From assembly GCF_002891295.1 (NCBI RefSeq), contig NZ_LGUI01000001.1, forward strand, positions 868,001 to 932,000: a stretch of DNA of 64,000 nucleotides, read 5' to 3'. The position numbers and the translations under genes are program-made. The notes below the pieces were generated by a model. It was not told the DNA's origin. It made no database searches and saw only the letters and a program-made list of their open reading frames with translations. Position 1 is the stretch's first letter, and each line of letters begins with the position of its first letter. Below are positions 32,607 to 41,317 of this stretch, piece after piece. The stretch comes from Streptomyces eurocidicus. GTDB lineage: Bacteria; Actinomycetota; Actinomycetes; Streptomycetales; Streptomycetaceae.

Positions 32607-33419
32607 TCACTTCCCGCTCTGCTTCGCGGCCTTGGCGCGCGCGATCGCCGTCTCGAACACCTCAAGGGGCTGGGCGCCCGCGACGGGCTGCCCGCCCACC
32701 AGGAACGACGGGGTCGACTTCACGCCGATGGAGTAGCCCTGCTCCTGGTCCTTCTTCACGGCCGCCTCGGACTCGGGGCCGTTCAGGTCCGCGCGGAACC
32801 GGTCGAGGTCGGCGACCCCGGCGGTACGGGCCATGTCGGTGAGCTTGTCCTCGGCGAGCGCGTCGCCCTTGCGGGTCTTGGCGTAGACCTCGTCGTGGAA
32901 CTGCCAGAACTTCCCCTGCCGGCCGGCGGCCCAGGAGGCGCGGGCGGCCCGCTCGGAGTCCTTGCCGAAGATCGGGAAGTTACGGAACTCGATGCGCAGC
33001 ACGCCCTCGTCCACATACTTCTTGATCAGCTCGGGCTGGCTGTCGCGGGTGAACTTCCCGCAGTACGAGCACTGGTAGTCGGCGTACTCGACGAGCACGA
33101 CGGGGGCGTCGGCCTTGCCGACGGCGAGGGCGTCGCCGTCCTGGCGGCGGGCGGCGGCCCGGTCCAGCTCCGTGTAGAGCTTCTGCTGCGGGTCGGCGGC
33201 GGACGCGGCATCGGATCCGGCGGATCCGGAGGGGTGGCGGGTGCCGGAGCCGGAGTGCTCGCCGAGGGCGATGCCGGCGGCGACGAGGGCGACGACGAGG
33301 GCCAGGACCGCGCCGACGGCCGCGAGGCGGCGCGGCGTGAGGGCGGACTTTCGCTTGGCGGACTGCCCGGCCGGGCGCTTGGCCGGGCGGGACGAGGGGC
33401 CGGAAGGCGTGCGGGACAT
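32607..33419 (-). CDS. membrane-anchored DsbA-like thiol oxidoreductase
   Basis: 270 residues with a cytoplasmic basic N-terminus, a TM segment at ~33-52 (AAVGAVLALVVALVAAGIAL), a Ser/Gly linker and a thioredoxin-fold domain. That domain carries the redox motif in YQCSYCGKF (CSYC) and a cis-Pro in VKSTPSFLVGG. It likely catalyses disulfide formation or exchange in secreted proteins, with CcdA encoded next to it. It starts at ATG 33419. Confidence 0.93.
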   Translation of the reverse strand: MSRTPSGPSSRPAKRPAGQSAKRKSALTPRRLAAVGAVLALVVALVAAGIALGEHSGSGTRHPSGSAGSDAASAADPQQKLYTELDRAAARRQDGDALAVGKADAPVVLVEYADYQCSYCGKFTRDSQPELIKKYVDEGVLRIEFRNFPIFGKDSERAARASWAAGRQGKFWQFHDEVYAKTRKGDALAEDKLTDMARTAGVADLDRFRADLNGPESEAAVKKDQEQGYSIGVKSTPSFLVGGQPVAGAQPLEVFETAIARAKAAKQSGK

Positions 33420-33497
33420 GAGGGAAGAGCTCCTGGGACGTACGGACGCGAGGGCATGCCGGAGCGCGGCCCGGTGCGCGGGCCGTGCGGGGCGGAC

Positions 33498-33911
33498 CTA
33501 GATCCGTAGGACGGGGAGGAGCTCGGCGCAGCCGGCGACCGGTACGGGCGGTGCCCGGGGCGCGCCCGGCCGTGGTGCCGGGGCCGGGGTCAGGGTGGTG
33601 CGCGCGGTGGCGGGCGCGGTGAGCGGGTCGATGTGGGTGCCGGGCGCGACGGCCTCGGCGCCCTTGAGCGGCACGTCCTGGGGGCGGCAGCTGCCTCCGG
33701 TGTCACCGGCTCCGGTCGCGGGCCGGGCCTCGGGGGCGCGCTCGCTCCGCGTCTCGGCCGGGGTGGACGAGGCCGCCGGGATCCCCGGGGCGGCCGAGAC
33801 GGCCGTGGGGGTGAGCGGGGCGGTGGCCGCCACCGCCGGGGACGGGCAGAAGACCACCGAGAGGAGGAGCAGCAGCGCGGCGACGGCCGTCGGACGGCGG
33901 TACGGCGACAT
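33498..33911 (-). CDS. small secreted hypothetical protein
   Basis: 137 residues from ATG 33911 with a strong GGAAGGAGAG RBS. Signal peptide (MSPYRRPTAVAALLLLLSVVFCPSPAVA) followed by a Pro/Ala/Thr-rich mature part with two Cys (GGSCRPQDVPL, VAGCAELLPV) that could form one disulfide. Unknown family. It lies upstream of the DsbA/CcdA pair on the same strand, and its cysteines make it a possible substrate. The upstream region (33960-34060) repeats CCGTACGGCCGG. Confidence 0.6.
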   Translation of the reverse strand: MSPYRRPTAVAALLLLLSVVFCPSPAVAATAPLTPTAVSAAPGIPAASSTPAETRSERAPEARPATGAGDTGGSCRPQDVPLKGAEAVAPGTHIDPLTAPATARTTLTPAPAPRPGAPRAPPVPVAGCAELLPVLRI

Positions 33912-34129
33912 GCTCTCTCCTTCCTCTGCGGGGCCGGGCGGGTCCCGGACCGGCGTAGCGGCGCGGACCGGCGGATACGGCCTCACGTACGACCGGATCG
34001 TACGGCCGGACCTTGCGACTGGACCGTACGGCCGGACCGTACGGCCGGTCCTCCATGCTACGGGCCGGGCCCCGCACGCCGTCGCATGACCGCGCGCCGC
34101 CGGGCGCCGGACGCCCGCAAGGCGCCGCC

Positions 34130-34672
34130 TCAGGCCGCGTCGGCCGCGACCGCCCGCAGCGCGGTGCGCTGGACGAACCAGAGGAGGGTGACGGTCGTGA
34201 CGCCCATCATGACCGCGAAGGCGAGGTGGGCCGCCGTAGAGACCACCGCCAGACCCGCCACGGCCAGCGCCGAGTGGCAGACGATGCGGAGCGCGACCAG
34301 GCCGAGGGCCAGCTTGCGGGTCTTCTTCCCGCGCCACAGCCGCTTGGCCAGGCGGACCCGGGAGCGGAGCACCGTCAGCGAGACGACGATGTTGACGACG
34401 GCGGCGGCGACGAGCAGGACCATCGACTGCGGGTACGCCTTGTAGAGGTCGAACGCGGCGGACATCAGGCCCTCGAAGGCGAAGAACCACACGGGGAGCG
34501 GCTTGATCTCCCCGAGGTCGGGGGCGGCGGCGCCGGCCTCGGTGCCCGCCTGGTCGGCGACCTGGGCGGCGGTCCCGGCATCGGTGCGGGCGTTGATGCG
34601 GGCATCGATGGGGGCGGCGGCCGGAGCCTGCGTGGTGGCGATCGGGGCGGGGGCGAGCGTCGCGGTGTCCAT
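34130..34672 (-). CDS. hypothetical membrane protein
   Basis: 180 residues. An Ala/Pro-rich N-terminal ~55 residues precede three or four TM segments (VWFFAFEGLMSAAFDLY, SMVLLVAAAVVNIVVSLTVL, LGLVALRIVCHSALAVAGLAVVS, LAFAVMMGVTTVTLLWFV), with a basic cytoplasmic loop RLAKRLWRGKKTRK. No known domain. ATG 34672. The 34673-34911 gap is low-complexity (GGAACC-CCGGA type repeats) without a gene. Confidence 0.7.
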   Translation of the reverse strand: MDTATLAPAPIATTQAPAAAPIDARINARTDAGTAAQVADQAGTEAGAAAPDLGEIKPLPVWFFAFEGLMSAAFDLYKAYPQSMVLLVAAAVVNIVVSLTVLRSRVRLAKRLWRGKKTRKLALGLVALRIVCHSALAVAGLAVVSTAAHLAFAVMMGVTTVTLLWFVQRTALRAVAADAA

Positions 34673-34911
34673 GGCAAGAATTCTGTCGGCGGGGCGGACG
34701 CGCGGGCAGATCCGCCTATCACCGGCCCCCGATGACTTTTGTCATCGCACGGAGCGCCGAGCCGCCCGGAGCCCGGAACCCCCGGACCTGGAGCCCGGGA
34801 GCCCGGCCCGGGGCCAGGAAGCCCGGCCCGAAGCCCGGAACCCATGGACCCGGAGCCGGAAAGCCCGGACCTGAATCCCGGCCCGGCTCCGTAGACACCG
34901 CTTCCGGACAC

Positions 34912-34948
34912 GACGAAGGCCCCTCACCAAGGGTGAGGGGCCTTCGTC
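34912..34948 (-). terminator. terminator of tRNA-Lys copy 1
   Basis: Perfect 17-bp stem (34912-34928 / 34932-34948) with an AAG loop, 7 bp after the tRNA 3' end. The CCCTCACC/GGTGAGGG core is shared with the terminators of the other two tRNA-Lys genes. Confidence 0.85.
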
Positions 34949-34954
34949 TGTCTG

Positions 34955-35028
34955 TGCGCCGCCAGGGACTCGAACCCCGGACCCGCTGATTAAGAGTCAG
35001 CTGCTCTAACCAACTGAGCTAGCGGCGC
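34955..35028 (-). tRNA. tRNA-Lys (anticodon CTT), copy 1
   Basis: The acceptor stem GCGCCGC/GCGGCGC and A73 are intact. D-arm TAGCTCAGTTGGTTAGAGCA, anticodon loop CTCTTAA and T-arm GGGGTTCGAGTCCC follow. CCA is not encoded. Sequence identical to the copies at 41188-41261 and 44271-44344. Confidence 0.97.
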
Positions 35029-35094
35029 CTGCTGACAGAGATAAATATACCCGGTCCGGAGGGGTGCCCGTGACCACCCGACCCCGGGCCATGA

Positions 35095-35853
35095 TCAGAG
35101 CGCCATCGACAGCACCAGGGGAGCGGCCCGCCGGTTCAGCGTGGCGGCCGCGTGGCGCAGCCGGTGGGCGTGCGCGAGCGGCAGGGAGAGCGCGACGCAG
35201 CCCACCGCGAGTCCGGCCGTGACCGGGACGGCGGCGCAGACCGTGCCCACCGCGTACTCCTGGAGGTCGAGCACGGGGACGGTGGCCGGCTGGGCGTCGA
35301 GCTTGCGGAAGAGGATCTGCTCGTTGGTGATCGCCCGGGAGGTGAGCCGGGCGGTCTTGTGGCGCGCGAGGTGGTCTCGGCGGTCGTCGTGGTCGAGCTG
35401 GGTGAGCAGGCACTTGCCGATCGCGCTGGCGTGGGCGGCCGAGCGGAAGTCGACCCACTCGTTGACCTTCGGGGTGTGCGGGCTGTCGGCGTACTGCGTG
35501 ATCCGGACCTCGCCGTCGATGTAACGGCTGAGGTAGACGGCGGCGCCGAGGGAGTCGCGCAGCGCGGTCAGCGACTGCTGGAGCTTGCGCTGGAGCGCCT
35601 TCTGGCGGTCGCCGCCGGAGCCGAGCAGGACCAGGGCGTCACCGATCACATAGGCGCCGTCGCTCACCCGCTCCACATAGTCCTCGCGGCGGAGCATCAG
35701 CAGCAGATGGGCGAGGTGGGCGGCGGGCAGGCCGGTCTCGCGCGCGATCTGGGCTTCGGTCACACCGCCGGTGTGCTTGACGACCGCCTCCAGTACGCGC
35801 AGCGCGTACTGCACCGAATGGAACGGCGCGGTCGGGTCGGGCTTGAGCGCCAC
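35095..35853 (-). CDS. IclR family transcriptional regulator
   Basis: 252 residues from GTG 35853 with AAGGGGGAAA upstream. A winged HTH spans ~10-75 (SVQYALRVLEAVVKHTGGVTEAQIARETGLPAAHLAHLLLMLRR). The IclR effector domain follows (AAVYLSRYIDGEVRITQYAD, AHASAIGKCLLTQL, VCAAVPVTAGLAVGCVALSLP). It resembles SsgR-like regulators, but the ssgA gene that would confirm this is not adjacent. It diverges from the LLM oxidoreductase across 445 bp. A TAACG-N10-CGTTA palindrome lies 47 bp before its start. Confidence 0.9.
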   Translation of the reverse strand: MALKPDPTAPFHSVQYALRVLEAVVKHTGGVTEAQIARETGLPAAHLAHLLLMLRREDYVERVSDGAYVIGDALVLLGSGGDRQKALQRKLQQSLTALRDSLGAAVYLSRYIDGEVRITQYADSPHTPKVNEWVDFRSAAHASAIGKCLLTQLDHDDRRDHLARHKTARLTSRAITNEQILFRKLDAQPATVPVLDLQEYAVGTVCAAVPVTAGLAVGCVALSLPLAHAHRLRHAAATLNRRAAPLVLSMAL

Positions 35854-35899
35854 GGTTTCCCCCTTGCGGGCTTTCCAGCGAGTGTCCCGCTCACCACGA

Positions 35900-35919
35900 T
35901 AACGGCGAAAGTGTCGTTA
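35900..35919 (-). promoter_or_regulatory. inverted repeat upstream of the IclR gene
   Basis: TAACG-N10-CGTTA just upstream of the IclR-type gene; candidate autoregulatory operator. The rest of 35920-36298 is a gene-free divergent region with an AT-rich patch near 35985-36000. Confidence 0.35.
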
Positions 35920-36298
35920 AGGAGAGGGTGTTGAAGAGAACTGCGCCGACCGCCCCGCCGTTGTCCTGCACCGCACCACCTTGGCATATGTCGATGTCAT
36001 AGGGGCCGGGGCGCCGCCGGGTGGCCGAAAAGCGGAAGGTGCGGCTTGAGCGGCGGATGGGGAATAACCGGAGACCCTCTCCGGTTACCTTCGGGTGATC
36101 GAGGGACCGGAGCCCGGCGACCGGGTGCCGCGCGCCCCCGGACGCTCCCGAGCGCCCCCCGGGCCGCTCCGCACAACCGCGAAGAACGCCCGGCGCCCCC
36201 GGGCGACCGGACCGGACCGGGCAACCGGACGGACCAGACGGCCGGACGAACGACCGAACGACGTGAACGATGTGAACGACGAGGAAGGCGGACCCACC

Positions 36299-37396
36299 GT
36301 GGCCGAGGCACAGGACGACACCATACGAGGCACGGCCCTGGGCAGCGCCCCGGTGCCGCTCTCCGTACTGGATCTGGCGACCGTCGGCAGCGGCCGGACC
36401 GCCCGGCAGGCGCTCGGCACCACCGTGGAGCTCGCGCGGCTCGCCGAGCGCAGGGGGTACCACCGCTTCTGGGTCGCCGAGCACCACTCCATGCCCGGCA
36501 TCGCCAGCTCGTCCCCGGCCGTGGTCCTGGCCCACCTCGCCGCGCACACCGAGCGGATCCGCCTCGGCTCGGGCGGGGTGATGCTGCCCAACCACGCGCC
36601 GCTGGTCATCGCCGAGCAGTTCGGCACCCTGGAGGCGCTCGCGCCCCGGCGCGTCGACCTCGGGCTGGGCCGCGCGCCGGGCACGGACGGCGCCACCGCC
36701 GCCGCCCTGCGCCGGAGCGACCGGCTCCACGAGGGGGCCGACGAATTCCCGCAGCAGCTCGCCGAGCTCACCCGGTTCCTGGACGACGACTTCCCCGACG
36801 GCCACCCCTACGCCCGCATCCACGCGGTGCCCGGCCCCGTCCAGGGCCGCGTCCCCGGCGGCGTCCAGCGGGCCGACCGCCCGTCCGTCTGGCTGCTGGG
36901 CTCCTCCGGTTTCAGCGCCCGGCTCGCCGGCGCGCTCGGTCTGCCCTTCTCCTTCGCGCACCACTTCTCCGCGGCCAACACCGTCCCCGCGCTCCAGCTC
37001 TACCGCGACTCCTTCCGGCCCTCCGAGGTCCTGGACCGCCCGTACGCCAAGATCGGCGTCCAGGCGTTCGCGGCCGACGACGCGAAGGAGGCCCGCCGCC
37101 AGGTCCTCACCGGCGCCCTCGCGATGCTGCGGCTGCGCCGCGGCAGGCCCGGCCTGGTCCCGACGCCCGAGGAGGCCGAGGCGTACGAGTACGGCCCGGC
37201 CGAGCGGGACTTCGTCGACGACTGGCTGGGCAACGTCGTCCACGGCACGCCCGACGAGGTGCGGGACGGGCTGGACGCGCTGGTGAAGCGGACGGGCGCC
37301 GACGAGCTGATGATCACGTCGAACGCGCACGACCCCGGGGCGCGGCTGCGCAGCTACGGGCTCATCGCCGACGCCTACGGCCTGCCGGGCGCCTGA
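36299..37396 (+). CDS. LLM class flavin-dependent oxidoreductase
   Basis: 365 residues from GTG 36299 (GAGGAAGG at 10 bp). Bacterial luciferase-like TIM barrel: [82 protein letters not shown], and a later [26 protein letters not shown]. These features match the subgroup 1 family often annotated MsnO8-like. FMN/F420-dependent; substrate unknown. It diverges from the IclR regulator, which may control it. Confidence 0.92.
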   Translation: MAEAQDDTIRGTALGSAPVPLSVLDLATVGSGRTARQALGTTVELARLAERRGYHRFWVAEHHSMPGIASSSPAVVLAHLAAHTERIRLGSGGVMLPNHAPLVIAEQFGTLEALAPRRVDLGLGRAPGTDGATAAALRRSDRLHEGADEFPQQLAELTRFLDDDFPDGHPYARIHAVPGPVQGRVPGGVQRADRPSVWLLGSSGFSARLAGALGLPFSFAHHFSAANTVPALQLYRDSFRPSEVLDRPYAKIGVQAFAADDAKEARRQVLTGALAMLRLRRGRPGLVPTPEEAEAYEYGPAERDFVDDWLGNVVHGTPDEVRDGLDALVKRTGADELMITSNAHDPGARLRSYGLIADAYGLPGA

Positions 37397-37624
37397 CACC
37401 GGCCGCCCGGTGCTCCGCCGGTTCCTACGGGGGTGGGGCCGGCGGGCGCCGTCGCCCCGCCCTTCCCCCGGGGAGGGCGGGGCGACGGATCCTCCCCCGC
37501 GGAAACCGGCGGGCCGGCCCGGTCCCGGGGCAGGACCGCGTCCGTCCGGGATCCTCCGCTCCCCTGCCGGCAGACCCGCTCCCGCCGGGGGCCCCGCCTC
37601 CGCCGGCGGGCCCCGGTGCGCCCC

Positions 37625-39385
37625 TCAGGGCCGTACGCCCGGCGCGCCGAGCAGGGCGGAGATCGTGTCGGGGGGCACCGGGCGGGAGTAGAACCAGCCC
37701 TGGCCCGTGTCGCAGCCGATCCGGCCGAGCCGCTCCGCCTGCTCCGCGCTCTCCACGCACTCGGCCGTGACCTTGATGCCGAGCCGGTGCGCGAGCTGGA
37801 CGAGCGCCTCGACGATCGTCTCGTCCGCCGGGTTCGGCGGCTCCTCGGAGTGGAAGCCCCGGACGAAGGAGCCGTCGAGCTTCAGGGTGGAGACCGGCAG
37901 CCGGCTGAGGTAGGCGAGGTTGGAGTAGCCGGTGCCGAAGTCGTCGATGGCGATGGCCACGCCCATGTCGCTGAGCTGCTGGAGCTGCTGGAGCGGGCGG
38001 CCCGCCGAGCCCATCACGGCCGACTCGGTGAGCTCCAGCTGGAGCAGGCGCGGCGGCAGGCCGGTGTCGGTGAGGATCGCCGCCACGTCCGCGACCAGGT
38101 CGGAGTCCCACACCTGCCGCACGGCCACATTGACGCTGACCACGATCGGCTCGGTGGGGTGGGACAGCTGCCAGTGGCGTGCCTGGCGGCAGGCCGTGGC
38201 CAGCACCCAGCGGCCGAGCGGGACGATCGCGCCCGTCTCCTCGGCCAGCCCGATGAACCGGTTCGGCGCGAGCATCCCGAACTGCGGGTGGCGCCAGCGC
38301 ACCAGCGCCTCCACCCCCCGTACGACACCGTCGCCGAGCCCTACCAGGGGCTGGTACTGGAGGACGAACTCGTTCCGCTCGACGGCCGGGCGCAGGGTGC
38401 TGGAGAGGGCCTGACGGGTCATCCGGTGGGCGTTGCGCTCCGGGTCGAAGAGGGTCCAGCGGGCCTTGCCGTCCGCCTTCGCCCAGTACAGCGTGGTGTC
38501 GGCGGCCTGCATCAGCTCGGTGGCGTGGGTGCCGGCCGCCGGGCGCTCCACGACGCCGATGCTCGCCGACACCGCCAGCCGGTGGCCCCCCACGTCGAAC
38601 GGCCGCTGGAGCGTGGCCTGCACACAGCCGGCGAGGTCGACGAGCTGCTGGGTGCCGGTGGAGTTCTCGACCAGCAGCGCGAACTCGTCCCCGCCCAGCC
38701 GGGCGACCAGGTGGCCGCCGGGCGCCGCGCACTCCGAGAGCCGTCTGGCCACCGCGCCCAGCAGCCGGTCGCCGGCCCGGTGGCCGAGGGTGTCGTTGAT
38801 GGCCTTGAAGCCGTCGAGGTCCAGATAACAGAGGCCGATCCGCCCGCTGCCCCGGCCGTCGGCCGCCGTGGTCAGCGCCGTGGTCAGCCGCTCGAAGAAG
38901 AGGCTGCGGTTGGGCAGCCGGGTCACGGGGTCGTGCATCCGCAGGTGCCGCAGCCGGGCCCGCAGATCGCGCCGGTCGCTGATGTCGGCGACCGACAGGA
39001 GGGCGTCACAGCTGTCCGGCAGCGGAGTGACGATCACCTCCGCCCAGACGCCCTGGTGGCCGCCGTGCCGCTTCAGCCGGCGGGTGCAGTGCAGCCGCTC
39101 CCGGCGGCCGAGCAGCACCTCGCGGTACGCGCTCCAGGTGCGCGGGTCCTCGCGCAGCCCGGTGAAGTCGGCGGCCGGGTCGCCCGCGAGCCGGGCCGGG
39201 TCGGTGCCCAGCAGCTCGCCGAGTGCGTGGTTGGCGCTGCGCACCAGGCCGTCGCGGCCCACCACGGCCATGGCGAGCTGCGCGGCGTTGAAGGCGGCAC
39301 GGAAATCACTTGATTCGTTACGTTGCGTGACCACAGTAGGCGTCGAGCCGGGCATGCCGCCCTGGCCGTCGAGGGTTCCGCTCAC
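37625..39385 (-). CDS. cdgA: PAS-GGDEF-EAL c-di-GMP turnover protein (CdgA-like)
   Basis: 586 residues from GTG 39385 (GGGAG at 6 bp); ATG 39400 would add five residues without an RBS. A PAS domain spans ~15-135, then GGDEF with an intact LGGDEF active site (DLDGFKAINDTLGHRAGD precedes it). EAL follows with VEALVRWRHP and the catalytic residues TESAVM, DDFGTGYSN, KLDGSFV. Both cyclase and phosphodiesterase halves look competent. Soluble, no TM. Architecture and chromosomal context match CdgA of S. coelicolor, a BldD target. The product pGpG would be removed by Orn. Confidence 0.9.
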   Translation of the reverse strand: MSGTLDGQGGMPGSTPTVVTQRNESSDFRAAFNAAQLAMAVVGRDGLVRSANHALGELLGTDPARLAGDPAADFTGLREDPRTWSAYREVLLGRRERLHCTRRLKRHGGHQGVWAEVIVTPLPDSCDALLSVADISDRRDLRARLRHLRMHDPVTRLPNRSLFFERLTTALTTAADGRGSGRIGLCYLDLDGFKAINDTLGHRAGDRLLGAVARRLSECAAPGGHLVARLGGDEFALLVENSTGTQQLVDLAGCVQATLQRPFDVGGHRLAVSASIGVVERPAAGTHATELMQAADTTLYWAKADGKARWTLFDPERNAHRMTRQALSSTLRPAVERNEFVLQYQPLVGLGDGVVRGVEALVRWRHPQFGMLAPNRFIGLAEETGAIVPLGRWVLATACRQARHWQLSHPTEPIVVSVNVAVRQVWDSDLVADVAAILTDTGLPPRLLQLELTESAVMGSAGRPLQQLQQLSDMGVAIAIDDFGTGYSNLAYLSRLPVSTLKLDGSFVRGFHSEEPPNPADETIVEALVQLAHRLGIKVTAECVESAEQAERLGRIGCDTGQGWFYSRPVPPDTISALLGAPGVRP

Positions 39386-39646
39386 CGCTCGCTCCCGCAT
39401 GGCATTTGTTCCGCACTGGCTTCGTAAGGGTCTCGTGGATCTCGTACGCGTGGCCGGACGGGGGCGTACGGCCGCCTGCCCGGGGAATCCGTGCTGGAAA
39501 TGTGGCGATCATAGGGCGCTGCTGCGGACCGTTCCAGCGGCCCGGCCCGCAGCACCCGGGCCGCCTTCTCCGGTTTGTCCATTTCTGCACGACCATGCGC
39601 GCCCCTGGCTGAGCCTGTTGTGCGGCGCCATGTCGATTGACCATCA

Positions 39647-39661
39647 GTGACTGAGTGTGAT
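39647..39661. promoter_or_regulatory. BldD-box-like site
   Basis: GTGACTGAGTGTGAT differs at one defined position from the BldD consensus (NTNACNCWGNGTNAN). It lies in the region between cdgA (start 39385) and the M6 protease gene (39771). The whole 39386-39770 interval otherwise contains no gene. Confidence 0.4.
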
Positions 39662-39770
39662 GTACCCAGAAGTCGGCTTAGTCACTCGACCGGGGTAACG
39701 GAACAGGGCATATCACCACAGAACCACTGAGGGTGGATGAGGTGTCCCGAATCCGTCCCGGGAGGTCGAC

Positions 39771-41012
39771 GTGGTGCGTCCGCAGACACCCATGGGAGTG
39801 GACCGGCCACGGCTGCGCCGCTTCGGCGCCGTGGTGACCTCTCTCTGCGCGATCGCCACGACCGTCGTCGCGGTCCCCGCCCGGGCCGCCGGTCCGGGCG
39901 GGCCCTGTGCCCTGCCGCGCAGCCAGGCCCACCACTCCGAGGGGCTCGACAGCTGGAACCCGGCCTACCCGCGCCCGGCCGGCCGGCTCGACGCCGTCAT
40001 GATCTTCCTGTCGTTCCCGGACGCCCGCCCGCGCGTCGAGCCCGAGCAGCTCGCGGCCGACCACTTCCCCGGCACCACCCGCTTCTTCGAGCGGGCCTCC
40101 TACGGGCGCTTCGCCCTCCACGCCCACCCCCAGAAGCACTGGGTCCGGATGCCCCGCCCGGCCACCTCGTACCGCATACAGCGCGACTGGGACAGCGAGC
40201 AGCGCTCGCGCTACCTCCAGGACGCCATCACCGCGGCCGACCCCGAGGTGGACTTCAGCCGCTACGACCTCGTCTATCTGGTCGCCGACCCGGACGCCCC
40301 GGGCGTGGACTCCGACGCGACCAAGGTCGTCAACCTCGACCGCCCCCTGGTGGCCGACAACACGGCGCTGCGCCGCGTCGTGACCGTCTTCGAGCGGCAC
40401 CCGCCCGACCGCAACGTCCTCGCGCACGAGACCGGGCACGTCATGGACCTGCCCGACCTCTACCACCGGCCCACGGACGGGAAGGGCGACTGGGACACCC
40501 ACGTCGGGGACTGGGACCTCATGGGCAGCCAGTTCGGGCTGGCCTCGGACCCCTTCGGCTGGCACAAGTGGAAGCTGGGCTGGCTCAGCTCCGCCCAGGT
40601 CGCCTGCGTCCGCGGCCCGGGCAGCAGCCTGCACACCCTCCAGCCGCTGGAGACGCCGATGCTGCCGGGCGGCGACGCCCGCACCCGCATGATCGTGGTC
40701 CGTACGGGGCCGGAGACCGCCGTGGCCATCGAGGCCCGCGCCGCGTACGGCAACGACACCGCCACCTGCACCGAGGGGGTGCTGGTCTACCGGGTGCTGA
40801 GCGACACGCCCTCCGGCGGCGGGCCGGTCCAGGTGCTGGACGGCCACCCCGGCCACCAGGCGTGCTGGGGCGAGTCGGTCTACCCGGCCCTGGCGGACGC
40901 CCCGCTGGGCGTCGGGGAGTCCCTGACCTCGGAGGAGGACAAGGTCAGGGTGACGGTACGGGGCCGGACGGCGGGCGGGTCCTGGACGGTCGGGGTGACC
41001 CGGCGCCGCTAA
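39771..41012 (+). CDS. secreted M6 family metalloprotease (immune inhibitor A-like)
   Basis: 413 residues from GTG 39771 with GGGAGGTC. The signal peptide has an Arg-rich n-region and ends at ~residue 40 (VVAVPARAAG). The zinc site is HETGHVMDLPDLYH (HExxH). The downstream segment DTHVGDWDLMGSQFG is typical of M6 peptidases. The N-terminus of the mature domain contains LDAVMIFLSFPDARP. An extracellular protease likely expressed during development. Ends with GRTAGGSWTVGVTRRR. Confidence 0.92.
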   Translation: MVRPQTPMGVDRPRLRRFGAVVTSLCAIATTVVAVPARAAGPGGPCALPRSQAHHSEGLDSWNPAYPRPAGRLDAVMIFLSFPDARPRVEPEQLAADHFPGTTRFFERASYGRFALHAHPQKHWVRMPRPATSYRIQRDWDSEQRSRYLQDAITAADPEVDFSRYDLVYLVADPDAPGVDSDATKVVNLDRPLVADNTALRRVVTVFERHPPDRNVLAHETGHVMDLPDLYHRPTDGKGDWDTHVGDWDLMGSQFGLASDPFGWHKWKLGWLSSAQVACVRGPGSSLHTLQPLETPMLPGGDARTRMIVVRTGPETAVAIEARAAYGNDTATCTEGVLVYRVLSDTPSGGGPVQVLDGHPGHQACWGESVYPALADAPLGVGESLTSEEDKVRVTVRGRTAGGSWTVGVTRRR

Positions 41013-41142
41013 GCGCTCCGCTGGGACTCCGGCGAGTCATCCGCGGGTGCGTCGTGGCCGGCCGCGCGGTTCCCCGCGCCCCTTCGGGGCGCCGCCGAAC
41101 CGCACCCGGCTTCGCCGAGCCGGCTCAGGCGGGCATGGCGAA

Positions 41143-41181
41143 GACCGAGGGCCCCTCACCAGTGGTGAGGGGCCCTCGGTC
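41143..41181 (-). terminator. terminator of tRNA-Lys copy 2
   Basis: Perfect 18-bp stem GACCGAGGGCCCCTCACC (41143-41160) and its complement (41164-41181) with an AGT loop, just after the tRNA 3' end. Confidence 0.85.
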
Positions 41182-41187
41182 TGTCTG

Positions 41188-41261
41188 TGCGCCGCCAGGG
41201 ACTCGAACCCCGGACCCGCTGATTAAGAGTCAGCTGCTCTAACCAACTGAGCTAGCGGCGC
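41188..41261 (-). tRNA. tRNA-Lys (anticodon CTT), copy 2
   Basis: Same 74-nt sequence as copy 1, intact cloverleaf with CTCTTAA anticodon loop and A73. It lies between the M6 protease and the Prim-Pol-like gene. Confidence 0.97.
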
Positions 41262-41317
41262 TTGCTGACGTGGAAGACTTTAGCACCCCGGTCCGGGGGA
41301 ACGAAAATCCATACGTT

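Noticed and set aside
34741..34890. Low-complexity CCCGGA-rich stretch as a gene or regulatory array
   Set aside because: Degenerate repeats with no stable frame; similar drift-like sequence occurs at 53820-53960.
35095..35853. Assignment of the IclR regulator as ssgR
   Set aside because: The N-terminus resembles SsgR-like regulators, but ssgA is not adjacent and the context is different; left unnamed.
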